Shown here one piece after another: positions 1 to 6,618 of a DNA stretch of 16,993 nucleotides. This DNA comes from Actinobacteria bacterium UBA4719. GTDB taxonomy: Bacteria > Actinomycetota > Actinomycetes > Actinomycetales > Dermatophilaceae. Under the pieces are notes generated by a model. That model saw only the letters and a list, made by a program, of their open reading frames with translations, was not told the origin of the DNA and made no database searches. The translations under genes and the position numbers were made by a program. The stretch is taken from assembly GCA_002404345.1 (NCBI GenBank), contig DHJN01000223.1:1-16993 (forward strand), in the 5' to 3' direction. Numbering within the stretch: position 1 is the first letter of the stretch; each line of letters opens with the position of its first letter.

Positions 1-194
1 GCGTCCAGGGCCAGCTCGATGTCGGCTGCAGAGCCCTGCGCCGCCTCGGTGAACTGCTTGCCGGTGATCGGGGTGACGTTCTCAAAGTACTTGCCGGTGG
101 TGGGGGGAACCCACTCCCCGCCGATCCAGTTCTCGTAGCGGGCCTTGAACTCGACCTTTGCACCTACTTGACCGGGTTGCGCGTAGACAGTCAT
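1..194 (-). CDS. Aldehyde dehydrogenase, N-terminal part (cut by the window edge)
   Basis: The first 64 codons of a minus-strand gene run off the left edge. The protein begins MTVYAQPGQVGAKVEF and continues with YENWIGGEWVPPTTGKYF, ENVTPITGK and ADIELALDA. This is the typical N-terminus of NAD-dependent aldehyde dehydrogenases of the acetaldehyde/AldB-ExaC type: the 'W(I)GGEWV' strand, 'NVTPITGK' and the first helix of the Rossmann domain. The family oxidises aldehydes to carboxylates in the cytoplasm with a catalytic Cys, which lies outside the window. The start at 194 is supported by an AAAGGAG ribosome binding site about 8 nt upstream. The neighbouring VOC and DinB-family genes are on the same strand, but 171 nt with repeated GTTGCAAC sites separate them, so this gene probably has its own promoter. 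Exact substrate unknown. Confidence 0.85.
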   Translation of the reverse strand, partial: MTVYAQPGQVGAKVEFKARYENWIGGEWVPPTTGKYFENVTPITGKQFTEAAQGSAADIELALD

Positions 195-276
195 GCACTG
201 GCTCCTTTGGCAGATGAAGACGTCAGTCGTCTCTTGACCCCGACGATTAGACCTTCGAAGAGGTTAGACGTGCGTA

Positions 277-326
277 GGTTGCAACCACGTTGCAACCGCC
301 TCGGAGTGTTGCAACCGCCTCGGAGT
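277..326. repeat. Cluster of three GTTGCAAC palindromes with a 19-bp tandem repeat (putative operator)
   Basis: The 8-bp palindrome GTTGCAAC occurs at 278-285, 289-296 and 308-315, so the starts are 11 and 19 bp apart, close to one and two helical turns. The last two lie in an exact tandem repeat, GTTGCAACCGCCTCGGAGT, at 289-307 and 308-326. The first is within the perfect 10-bp palindrome GGTTGCAACC. The cluster sits 83-132 bp upstream of the aldehyde dehydrogenase start, between it and the end of the VOC gene. The arrangement suggests a multi-site operator for the dehydrogenase; the regulator is not identifiable here. Confidence 0.6.
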
Positions 327-365
327 CCAGACACCCGGGTGACTTCGTACCGGCTATCGCCTGGC

Positions 366-863
366 TCAGAGCACCGTGGTTCCGTACATCTGCCCGAGCG
401 GATCGGCGATGAGCTCTACGCGAGCACCATCGGGGTCGCGGAAGTACACCGAGGTGCCGCTCTCCTCCTGGTAGTCCACGCCGGCCTGGTCGAGGTTCGC
501 CCGCAGCCGTGCCCACCGCTGCGGCTCGACGGAGATGGCGAGGTGGTGCAGCCCACCAAGCACCTCGGCATACGGACCGAGGTCGAGTCCGGGCAGGTCG
601 AAGAACGCCAGCACGTTGCCGTTGCCGATGTCGAAGAAGAAGTGGTTGGACCCCTTGTAGTCGCGGTTCTCGAAGATCTCGGTCAGCGGGAACTCGAGCA
701 CCTCCTGGTAGAACCGGACGGTTCGTTCGACATCCGCGCACAGCAACGCGACGTGGTGCACGCCTCGCGCCGACGGGCCGGGCCGTTCGGTGGGGGAGCG
801 CAGGTACGTGGTGCGGATCCGTGCACGTTCGGCCTCGATCGCGGCCAAATCGAGGTCTGCCAT
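366..863 (-). CDS. VOC-superfamily (glyoxalase/bleomycin-resistance/dioxygenase fold) protein
   Basis: A 165-aa protein starting MADLDLAAIEAERARI. After a charged N-terminal helix come two beta-alpha-beta-beta-beta modules of the vicinal oxygen chelate fold. The first is GVHHVALLCADVERTVRFYQ...FPLTEIFENRDYKGSNHFFFDIGNGNVLAFF; the second is GGLHHLAISV...ARLRANLDQAGVDYQEESGTSVYFRDPDGARVELI. Likely metal ligands are the His of 'HHVAL', the His of 'HHLAIS' and the Glu of 'RVELI'. The family includes glyoxalases, extradiol dioxygenases and epimerases, so the reaction cannot be assigned. The frame is open further upstream, but the start at 863 is fixed by a perfect AGGAGG (869-874) 5 nt away, and the upstream codons overlap the neighbouring gene. 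It lies 31 nt downstream of the DinB-family gene and is probably in one operon with it. Confidence 0.85.
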   Translation of the reverse strand: MADLDLAAIEAERARIRTTYLRSPTERPGPSARGVHHVALLCADVERTVRFYQEVLEFPLTEIFENRDYKGSNHFFFDIGNGNVLAFFDLPGLDLGPYAEVLGGLHHLAISVEPQRWARLRANLDQAGVDYQEESGTSVYFRDPDGARVELIADPLGQMYGTTVL

Positions 864-894
864 GTCGGCCTCCTGTTGTGCAGAAGAACAAGGG

Positions 895-1713
895 TTAGAT
901 GCGGAAGAACAGGTTGAGATAGCGCTGCGCGGCGAGTGGGTCGCCCCGGACGGTTCCGGCGTTGTAGCGGCCGAACACAGTGAGAACGAAGCTGGCCGGG
1001 TCGAACTCGATGACCGTCGGCAGGTCGCTGACGTCACCTGGCTGGAAGGCGAGGCCGTCCGCACTCAACCGCACCCGCGTGTCACCCGCGTTGGCACCGC
1101 TGGTGATCCGGATGCCAAGCTCGCCCGGTGCCGTGCCCTCAGGGATCGCGGCGAGCCCCTGCCAGAGCCCGAACATGAACGGCACCAGCAGGTCCGCCAC
1201 CTCTGCGGAGAGCCCGTGCGCCAGCCCGGTGCCCTCCCGGATGTCCCAGGAGTGGACGCCGTAGTCCATGAGCTGGAAGGCCGGGTAGAAGAACGCCGGC
1301 AGTGGGCCCATGTAGAAGTGGGGCACGACGAACCCGGTCCAGTCGTCCGGTCCCAGCCCCTCGAGGATTCCGGCCATCTTGGCGAAGTCGGACTGGGCAC
1401 GCTCCAACAGCTCTGTCTGCGGAACGGATCGGAAGGCCCTGGCCTGTGCGTCCGCCCTTGACGCCATGCCGGGCAGGCCGTATGCCGGGTCGACCTCGCC
1501 CTTGCCGCGCGCGGCGTCGAAGGCGACGAAGTACGACTCTGTCGTGTCAACCAGGTGCCCCACAAGATCTCGAACCTGCCAGTTCGTGCAGGCAGTCGGC
1601 CGCTCCCACGCCTCAGGCGGGCTGGCCAGTTCGAAGAATCCTTCGGCCTGCTCACGGACGACACGCAATATGGTGTCGCGCCCCTCATATGTCATGGCAT
1701 TCCAACCGCTCAT
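895..1713 (-). CDS. Maleylpyruvate isomerase-family (DinB-like, probably mycothiol-dependent) enzyme
   Basis: A 272-aa protein with an N-terminal DinB-like four-helix domain of the MDMPI type (about residues 10-170). It contains the opening 'ACTNWQVRDLVGHLVDT' and a second motif 'FQLMDYGVHSWDIREG'. The probable metal site is H53 with D150 and H154 (a D-x3-H pair, where characterised maleylpyruvate isomerase uses E-x3-H). The C-terminal part (about 190-272, 'GIRITSG...RVRLSADG') resembles the SCP2-like domain of the family. Members use mycothiol, the actinobacterial thiol, in isomerisation or transferase reactions; the substrate here is not predictable. The start at 1713 is supported by GAGGAAGG (1721-1728) 7 nt upstream; the next in-frame ATG at 1695 lacks a good site. 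It is the first gene of a probable two-gene operon with the VOC protein. Confidence 0.85.
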   Translation of the reverse strand: MSGWNAMTYEGRDTILRVVREQAEGFFELASPPEAWERPTACTNWQVRDLVGHLVDTTESYFVAFDAARGKGEVDPAYGLPGMASRADAQARAFRSVPQTELLERAQSDFAKMAGILEGLGPDDWTGFVVPHFYMGPLPAFFYPAFQLMDYGVHSWDIREGTGLAHGLSAEVADLLVPFMFGLWQGLAAIPEGTAPGELGIRITSGANAGDTRVRLSADGLAFQPGDVSDLPTVIEFDPASFVLTVFGRYNAGTVRGDPLAAQRYLNLFFRI

Positions 1714-1880
1714 AGCTCCGCCTTCCTCGTGCTCTGGTCACAGGCTCTCGGCGGAGGTCACAAAGGTGAGCGGACGGCATACTTTGCAGTGCCGTTCACC
1801 CGCGCGTCGGGATGCTCGTTCGTCATGGATGCTCTTGCAGAAACGGTACTCCGCCGCGACGGGCGCGTCATCAGTCCTTG
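1714..1880. other. Noncoding flank between the tnpB element and the DinB-family gene
   Basis: No convincing gene here. It holds the ribosome binding site of the DinB-family gene, an extended imperfect inverted repeat at 1765-1800, and the sequence directly outside the inner repeat of the tnpB element. If the element ends at 1881, the minus-strand bases just below 1881 would be the guide portion of its omega-RNA. Weak open frames crossing this stretch have no recognisable protein character. Confidence 0.5.
1765..1800. promoter_or_regulatory. Extended inverted repeat upstream of the DinB-family gene
   Basis: The plus strand reads GGTGA (1765-1769), a 4-nt bulge, ACGGCA (1774-1779), a 10-nt centre, TGCCGT (1790-1795), TCACC (1796-1800). 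Both arm pairs match perfectly, giving 11 paired bases with one bulge. It lies 52-87 nt upstream of the DinB-family start. It could be an operator for that operon or a factor-independent stop for tnpB/omega-RNA transcription, although no T-tract follows on the minus strand. Confidence 0.45.
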
Positions 1881-1917
1881 CCCAGTACGGCAACTGGTGG
1901 GTACTCGCGGGGTACAA
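1881..1917 (-). repeat. Inverted repeat, right arm (3' side of tnpB)
   Basis: 37 bp which on the minus strand begin TTGTACCCCGCGAGTACC and end GCCGTACTGGG. It matches the plus-strand arm at 3500-3535 with one extra G and one A/T difference (35 of 37 positions). Within it CCAGT-N6-ACTGG can form a small hairpin. Similarity stops abruptly on both sides of the arm. Confidence 0.85.
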
Positions 1918-2080
1918 GTCCCCACAACCCTCCGGTTCCGTCGGCACAGGTTCCCCCGTGCCACTCCCCACCCAGCCGAGGCCGGGGTAGGGGACGCGTC
2001 GCTTCAGGAGACCGGAGTCTCCAGCGCAGCTGCACCTAGAGGAGCTGGTGTCTGACGGCTGCTTGCTTCGCCGGCGTCGC
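1881..2080 (-). ncRNA. Candidate omega-RNA (right-end RNA) of TnpB
   Basis: TnpB nucleases use an RNA made from the 3' end of tnpB and the right end of the element, and this stretch directly follows the tnpB stop codon on the same strand. It has no credible coding content but several strong hairpins in the minus-strand RNA. One is a 6-bp stem with a UCCG loop at 2007-2022. Another is an 8-bp stem (one G-U pair) closed by a GGAA tetraloop at 1943-1962. Weaker ones are a 4-bp GGGG/CCCC stem at 1909-1923 and the CCAGT/ACTGG hairpin inside the inverted repeat. The 5' limit could extend into the tnpB coding end. The 3' limit is placed at the inner repeat; a guide of about 15-20 nt would follow below 1881. 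This is structure-plus-context inference. Confidence 0.45.
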
Positions 2081-3448
2081 TCACGCCGCAAGAACAAGAT
2101 CCGCGCCCGTCGGCCCGGGCGGGATGCCCGAGCCGGCGGGGCGGGTGAGTCCGGCGCTGGCAAGAGCTGCCAGGTTCCGGGCTGCGTTCACATCACGGTC
2201 CAACCTCAGACCGCAGGCCGTGCAGGCGTACTCGCGCTCGGACAGGGGCAGCTTGGTCTTCACTGCGCCGCAGTCCGAGCACGTCTTGCTCGACGGGTAG
2301 AACCGGTCGGCTTTGACCACGGCCGCGCCGCGCTTGGCGGCCTGCCGGGTCAGGAGTTCGACGAACAGCCCGAACCCGTTGTCGGCGACGGACCGGCCGA
2401 ACCGGAAGCCTCTCGTCCGGCGCGCCATCCCGCGCAGGCTGAGGGTCTCGACGCCGATGACACTGGCGTGTTCGGTGAGGGTGATGGCGAGGTGCTGCTG
2501 CCACGTCTCGCGCCGGGCGGCGACCCGGCCGTGCAGCTGCTGCACCCGGGCGAGGGCCTTCGCATGCCGAGCGGATCCTGGGGTGGTGCGCTTGTAAGCG
2601 CGTTGTGCGACCGCGAGGTCGCTCAGGGCACGGCGCAGGAACAGGGGAGCGTCGAGGTGGCCTACTTCGTCAGTCACGCCCGACAGCGGCTTGGCCAGGG
2701 TCGCGAAGTGCCGGCCCATGCCCGCATCCACCCCCATCGCTGCCGCGCGCGACTGGTCCGGATGCCGGGTCGGCTGGGTCTTGGCGGCCGGGAGGACCCG
2801 CATCCGCAAGGACGCCCACCAGTAGCCGCCCGAGAACGAGAAGGTGACCTCCTGGACCTGGCCGCGGCCGCCGGTGATCAGCTTGGCGGCCCGCCGGCCG
2901 CGGTTGTCCTTCACGACCGGAACACTGGCGAGCGCGGTGACTGCGGCGCTGCCGAGTTCGCGGCGGGTAGCCTTCGACAGCGGCAGCGCCAGCGCCCGGC
3001 CGCCGTCGGTGAGCCAGCCGGCGCCGGTCTCCTTGAACGTGACCGGCACCAGCCCGGCGCCGACTCCGCGCTTCTTGCGGAACCGGGGGAAGTGCGCCGC
3101 GCCCGTCTTCCACTTCGCGAGCCCGGCGGCCAGCTGATGGGCCTGCCGGTCCAGCACCAGGTACGGGACCTGCGCGTGCCAGGGCAGCCAGGTGTCCCGA
3201 TTGGCGCGGAGCAGCTTTTCCAGCCCGAACTTATGCCACGACAGCCCGGGTGTGAGGTCCGCGTCCGGGATGTCGTAGGTCTTCTCGGCGGCCCGCTGCC
3301 CGAGGTTCGCCTTCACCTGGAACAGCAGAATGTTGTACGCGGCCCGGGCCGTGCCGCAGTACCCGCGAAGCAGCTCGACTTGCGCACCGGACGGGTTCAG
3401 GCGCAGCTTCACGACCTGGGTCACCCCTAGGTCGGAACTGATGCGCAC
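2081..3448 (-). CDS. tnpB: RNA-guided endonuclease TnpB (IS200/IS605 OrfB family)
   Basis: About 455 aa. The N-terminal OrfB domain begins 'VTQVVKLRLNPSGAQVELLRGYCGTARAAYN'. The catalytic RuvC-like core is intact: the first Asp in 'MGVDAGMGRHFATL', the Glu in 'VIGVETLSLRGM', and the last Asp in 'LDRDVNAARNL'. A zinc finger CSDCG...CTACG lies between the last two. Family members cut DNA next to a T-rich motif using an RNA from the element's right end, favouring retention of the element. The length fits an active enzyme. No ATG start is available. The frame opens from a TTG at 3580, but that reading would translate the terminal repeat, so a GTG at 3448 or 3424 is more likely; neither has a strong ribosome binding site. 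No tnpA accompanies it. Confidence 0.9.
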   Translation of the reverse strand: MRISSDLGVTQVVKLRLNPSGAQVELLRGYCGTARAAYNILLFQVKANLGQRAAEKTYDIPDADLTPGLSWHKFGLEKLLRANRDTWLPWHAQVPYLVLDRQAHQLAAGLAKWKTGAAHFPRFRKKRGVGAGLVPVTFKETGAGWLTDGGRALALPLSKATRRELGSAAVTALASVPVVKDNRGRRAAKLITGGRGQVQEVTFSFSGGYWWASLRMRVLPAAKTQPTRHPDQSRAAAMGVDAGMGRHFATLAKPLSGVTDEVGHLDAPLFLRRALSDLAVAQRAYKRTTPGSARHAKALARVQQLHGRVAARRETWQQHLAITLTEHASVIGVETLSLRGMARRTRGFRFGRSVADNGFGLFVELLTRQAAKRGAAVVKADRFYPSSKTCSDCGAVKTKLPLSEREYACTACGLRLDRDVNAARNLAALASAGLTRPAGSGIPPGPTGADLVLAA

Positions 3449-3579
3449 CGTCACGCTGTGCACAGTGCCAGGTAGGTCGGACAGTGCACGGCGGCATCGT
3501 TGTACCCCGCGATACCCACCTGTTGCCGTACTGGGTCCTCGCGGGGGTGTAGCGGGATCCGAGGAGCGATACTGGGTCA
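3449..3579. other. Left-end region of the tnpB element and upstream of the luciferase-like gene
   Basis: Noncoding. It contains the left arm of the inverted repeat. A dyad-rich stretch at 3457-3489 is bounded by two GTGCAC palindromes with the direct repeat ACAGTGC inside, a possible subterminal hairpin of the element. GAGGAG at 3561-3566 lies 13 nt before the ATG at 3580, longer than usual for a ribosome binding site. The tetramer-rich string GACCCAGTA occurs twice on the minus strand (near 3530 and 3573). Confidence 0.5.
3500..3535 (+). repeat. Inverted repeat, left arm (5' side of tnpB)
   Basis: 36 bp which on the plus strand begin TTGTACCCCGCGATACCC and end GCCGTACTGGG. It is the inverted copy of 1881-1917. 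In the tnpB transcript this region would be complementary to the 3' end of the putative omega-RNA. Its internal hairpin is disturbed relative to the right arm (CCTGT in place of CCAGT). Confidence 0.85.
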
Positions 3580-4490
3580 ATGCATATCGGGGTGTCCGAA
3601 CGCAGTGGCTATGGAGCGGCGGACGTGCGCACCGGCGCGCGCTGGATGGTGGAGCGGGTCAGGGCCGCGCGCGATGCAGGGATGGAGTCGCTGTTCCTCG
3701 GCGAACACCACTCGACCGGGAGCACCTACTACCAGAATGCGCCGATGCTGGGCCGGCTCCTGGCCGAGTGGGGGACCGACCCGCTGGCGCGCTCTTCCTG
3801 CTGCCGATGTGGCACCCGGTCCTGCTGGCCGAACAGGTCGGCACCCTCGCCTCAATGACAACGGGCCGGTTCATCCTGCAGTGCGCCCTGGGGGGTGGCG
3901 ACGACCAGTTCGGGGGCATGGGGGTCCCACTGCGCGGGCGGGTTGCCCGGTTCGAGTCGACCCTGGCGGTCCTGCGGCGTCTGCTCGCCGGCGAGGAGGT
4001 CACCACGGACGAGCCACTGCCCCTTCGGGCCGCCCGAGGTGGCCCGCTGCCGCCGGAGCCGGTTGACGTGTGGATCGGCGCCTCCGCACCGGGCGCCATC
4101 GACCGGGCAGCCCGACTCGGGGACGGCTGGATCGCCGCACCGGACCTGACCCCGGCGCAGGCGGCTCAGAAGATCGAGGAGTACCGCTCGAGCTGCGCCG
4201 CGCATGGCCGTCCCGTGGGCGTGACCGCCATCAGGCGGGACGTCCACCTCGGTGCCGACCGGGCCGACGCCTGGCGGGTCGCTGACCCGATCCTGTCCCA
4301 CGGCTACCGAGGACTGCCTCGTGAGTCGCTCGTGGTCGGGGGAGCCGCGGAGGTCGGCCGGGCTTTCGCCGACCTCGGCGACCTCGGGTACAGCCATGTG
4401 CTGGTGCGCCACCTCGGTGCCGACCAACGCGACGTGTTGGCTTCTTATGAACGACTGGGGGACCTGCGTTCCGAGCTTGTCGGGTTGTAG
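3580..4490 (+). pseudogene. Luciferase-like (LLM class) flavin/F420-dependent oxidoreductase, frameshifted
   Basis: Two adjoining frames together give a complete LLM-class protein of about 303 aa. The first, from ATG 3580, reads MHIGVSERSGYG...DAGMESLFLGEHHSTGS...APMLGRLLAEWGTDPL. Just after, the family sequence continues in another frame: GALFLLPMWHPVLLAEQVGTLASMTTGRFILQ...GGGDDQFGGMGVPLRGRVARFESTLAVLRRLL...VDVWIGASAPGAIDRAARLGDGW...HVLVRHLGADQRDVLASYERLGDL. The switch is at about 3786 and is explained by loss of one G in the run after CCGCTG. Intact relatives are FMN- or F420-dependent monooxygenases or dehydrogenases with a TIM-barrel fold; the substrate is unknown. It starts 45 bp beyond the tnpB repeat, so the insertion may have removed its promoter. 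A sequencing error is the main alternative to real inactivation. Confidence 0.8.
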
Positions 4491-4511
4491 CACCTCTCAG
4501 GCTCTTGGGCC

Positions 4512-6448
4512 TCATCTGGTGGGTGCGCCGTAGACCTCCAGCTCGCTCATGTCCATGAAGACACAGCCCGAGAGACCGCTGTCGGTGCACGTCGCCGTGA
4601 AGTCCCCGGGAACCTGTGGGTTGATCATCGTGAACCGCAGGAAGGTGACGGCGGATGCGGTGCCGGCAGCCGGCGTCAGCCGATTGAGACGGTGACGGTC
4701 CACGGCGCGAAAACTGCCCTGCTTGGCCACCCGCCAGGTCGCGGTCCCGAGGTGGAGTGACCTGGTCGTCTCGATCTTGTAGTCCTTGGTGGAGGCACTG
4801 CCGTCGTCGCCGCAGGTGTTGCCAGGGTCGACGGCTATCGCGCTGACGTCCACTGCCTGCGACAGCTTGACCACGACGAGCTTCGGCGTGATCGACATGC
4901 CGCCGGGGCCGTCGGAGAACTCTGCCGACGTGCTGCTCCAGCCGTTGCCGAGCGACTGGTCGATCGCCGCTGCTGGACCACAGCCGAACTCGGTGAAGTC
5001 CGGACCGGTGAACGCCGCGATGCCGGCGCCGCCGCCGCTGGCCGCCCAGTCACGACGCAGCCTGTAGCTGTGTGTGGTGAGAGCCGCCCGAACAGTGAGC
5101 GAGTCAACCTTGTCGTCGAAGCCGGCCTTGGTGGCCGAGACCTCGTGGTAGGTGCCGAAGAAGACGCCGGGGATCGTGTACTTGCCCGCCGAGTTGGTCG
5201 TGCCGGCGAGGTACTCGGTAAAGCCGGGAGCCGAGGCGTGACCACCGATGCCGACGACCGCCTCCGGCAGAGCCGCCCTGGTTGCGTCGTCGGTCAGTGT
5301 GCCTGTCACTGATCCTTTCGGGGCGTTCGGCAACGGCGCCATCGAGAAGTCCTCGAACGGCGTGCTGTCGTCACCGTTGAGGGCCGAGGCGAAGTAGCCC
5401 ATGCCGCGAAAAGCGAAGACCTGCCAGATCGCGGTGTTGCGCTTGCCACCCTGGACCGCGTCGGCCGCCAGGATCGCGTTGCGCATGTCCAGGAATGACG
5501 GGTTGGCCGGTGACAGCTCCATCGCGCGAGTCACGAGCGACTCGGCCGCATCGGAGCCGATCTTGGTGCGCAGGTCCCACAGGGTCTCGCCCCAGATCTC
5601 GCCATCGGTGTGGACTTCCAGTCCGCCCACGATCTTGCCGAAGTCTCCGTAGGTGAAACCGCCGTGCTTGGCCGACACTCCCGGGCCTCGTGGCACACCC
5701 GGGCACTTTGGTGACGTGCTGGCGACGGCGCAGTCCAGTGGCTGGATACGGATCAGGTCCTTGCCGACGCCGACGTACTGACCGACCCGAAGGTCGCCGT
5801 CGGCTCTGGTGTCACGGACGAAGCCTTCCTTGGCCAGGAGGTCCATGGCGTACCAGTCGCTCCACGCCTCACCCATCGAGCCGGCCTGGACGTCGCCGAG
5901 GGTGGAGTTGCCGTTGGCGTCGACGACCAGGCGGTTGGACAGGCCGTGGGTGTACTCGTGGAAAAGGGTAGGTGCAACCCAGCCATGGCGGAGTCGTCGA
6001 GTCCGAAGACCGCACGGTTGGCACGGACGTAGGACATCGCGATGTCGCTGGGCTTGGCGCGCGACGGGCCAGTCAGGAAGCCGTTAGCGCGGGCGATCTG
6101 GCGCGGCGACCCGGTCAGCGGGTCGATCGTGACCAGACCCTGTACGCCGAGGGACTTCTTCATGGCCAAGACGGCGGTGGCGGGCTTGGCTGCCTCTTGG
6201 GCTGCGCGGGACTGCAGGACCTCACCTGCTCGTCCGTCGCGACGGGAGTCGAAGTGCCCACGGTGAACCAGGTCTCTGGCGTTGCCGACGTCCGTGCTCG
6301 ACCTGCCCGAACTGCCCGAACTGCCCGGCTGGACTCCCGGCGCAGCCACGGCGCCGCTTTTCGCCATTGTCACCATTGTCGCCATCAGGATGATCGTGGC
6401 TACCCCCGCGAGCGCGGCGACCGACTTGTGATTTCGTGGCATTTTCAT
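4512..6448 (-). pseudogene. Secreted M36 (fungalysin-type) zinc metalloprotease, internally deleted and out of frame
   Basis: The N-terminal frame (from ATG 6448, or 6442) has a signal peptide (MPRNHKSVAALAGVATIILM...VAAPG) and part of a fungalysin/thermolysin propeptide (LVTIDPLTGSPRQIARANGFL...VRANRAVFGLDDSAMAGL). At about 5970-5985 the frame changes directly to VAPTLFHEYTHGLSNRLV, the zinc-binding HEYTH helix (5946-5960), then GEAWSDWYAMD with the third zinc ligand. The rest of the propeptide and the first half of the catalytic domain, expected between these in M36 enzymes, are absent, so a deletion and frame change broke the gene. The downstream frame stays open to 4512: end of the peptidase domain, a carboxypeptidase-regulatory-like beta domain (SVTGTLTDDATRAALPEAVV...AGKYTIPGVFFGTY), and a C-terminal discoidin/galactose-binding-like domain ending FMDMSELEVYG. 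It cannot make an active protease as sequenced. It is convergent with the luciferase-like gene, 21 nt apart. Confidence 0.8.
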
Positions 6449-6618
6449 GACCTCTGAGAGCACGGCGAAGGCGCGCTCCATCGGCGCAGCTTGGTCGAAA
6501 GTACTGGCACGTCGCAGCGGTGGGTAGAGACTTTACGGACTCCATACCAAAGGAACCGGTCCGGCTTCGGATGTACGCCGCGCCCGCCCGGATCTCCGGC
6601 TCGGCGAGGACGAAAACG
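6449..6618. other. Intergenic region between the broken protease and the lactate regulator
   Basis: 170 bp with no recognisable gene. It should contain the promoter of the protease remnant and the end of the regulator transcript. The only structure seen is a short palindrome, CCGGA-TC-TCCGG, at 6587-6598, too small to call a terminator. Confidence 0.4.

Larger units (their letters stand above)
1881..3535 (-). mobile_element. IS200/IS605-type element carrying tnpB only (IS1341-like organisation)
   Basis: About 1.65 kb bounded by a near-perfect inverted repeat (1881-1917 and 3500-3535) and containing one gene, tnpB. No Y1 transposase tnpA is present, so mobility would need a TnpA in trans. The boundaries are provisional. 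IS200/IS605 elements normally end in subterminal hairpins, not true inverted repeats, so the real ends may lie somewhat outside these arms. A minus-strand TTGAC at 3575-3579 resembles the T-rich 5' flanking motif (TAM) of this family and is an alternative left boundary. The element lies between the DinB-family gene and the start of a frameshifted luciferase-like gene. Confidence 0.6.

Noticed and set aside
277..326. Short tandem repeats considered as a CRISPR array
   Set aside because: The repeats are directly adjacent with no spacers, and there are only two full units.
168..917. 249-codon plus-strand open frame over the VOC gene
   Set aside because: It is antisense to the VOC gene and crosses the operator-like repeats; it has no domain features.
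1738..2163. 141-codon minus-strand frame after tnpB
   Set aside because: It overlaps the tnpB end and the hairpin-rich candidate omega-RNA; the composition (Arg/Pro/Ser rich) is not protein-like.
2048..3430. 460-codon plus-strand open frame opposite tnpB
   Set aside because: It is the exact antisense of a clear TnpB gene. Its protein is rich in Arg/Gly/Pro with no recognisable motif, as expected for a GC-rich shadow.
3231..3497. 88-codon minus-strand frame with an ATG near the tnpB start
   Set aside because: Its ATG (3497) is out of frame with tnpB and the frame has no known domain; it cannot serve as the tnpB start.
3580..3790. Programmed -1 frameshifting in the luciferase-like gene
   Set aside because: The site GCTGGCGC is not a typical slippery heptamer, and this family is not known for it. 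A one-base deletion or read error is simpler.
4491..4511. Terminator between the two convergent broken genes
   Set aside because: Only 21 bp with no stable dyad visible.
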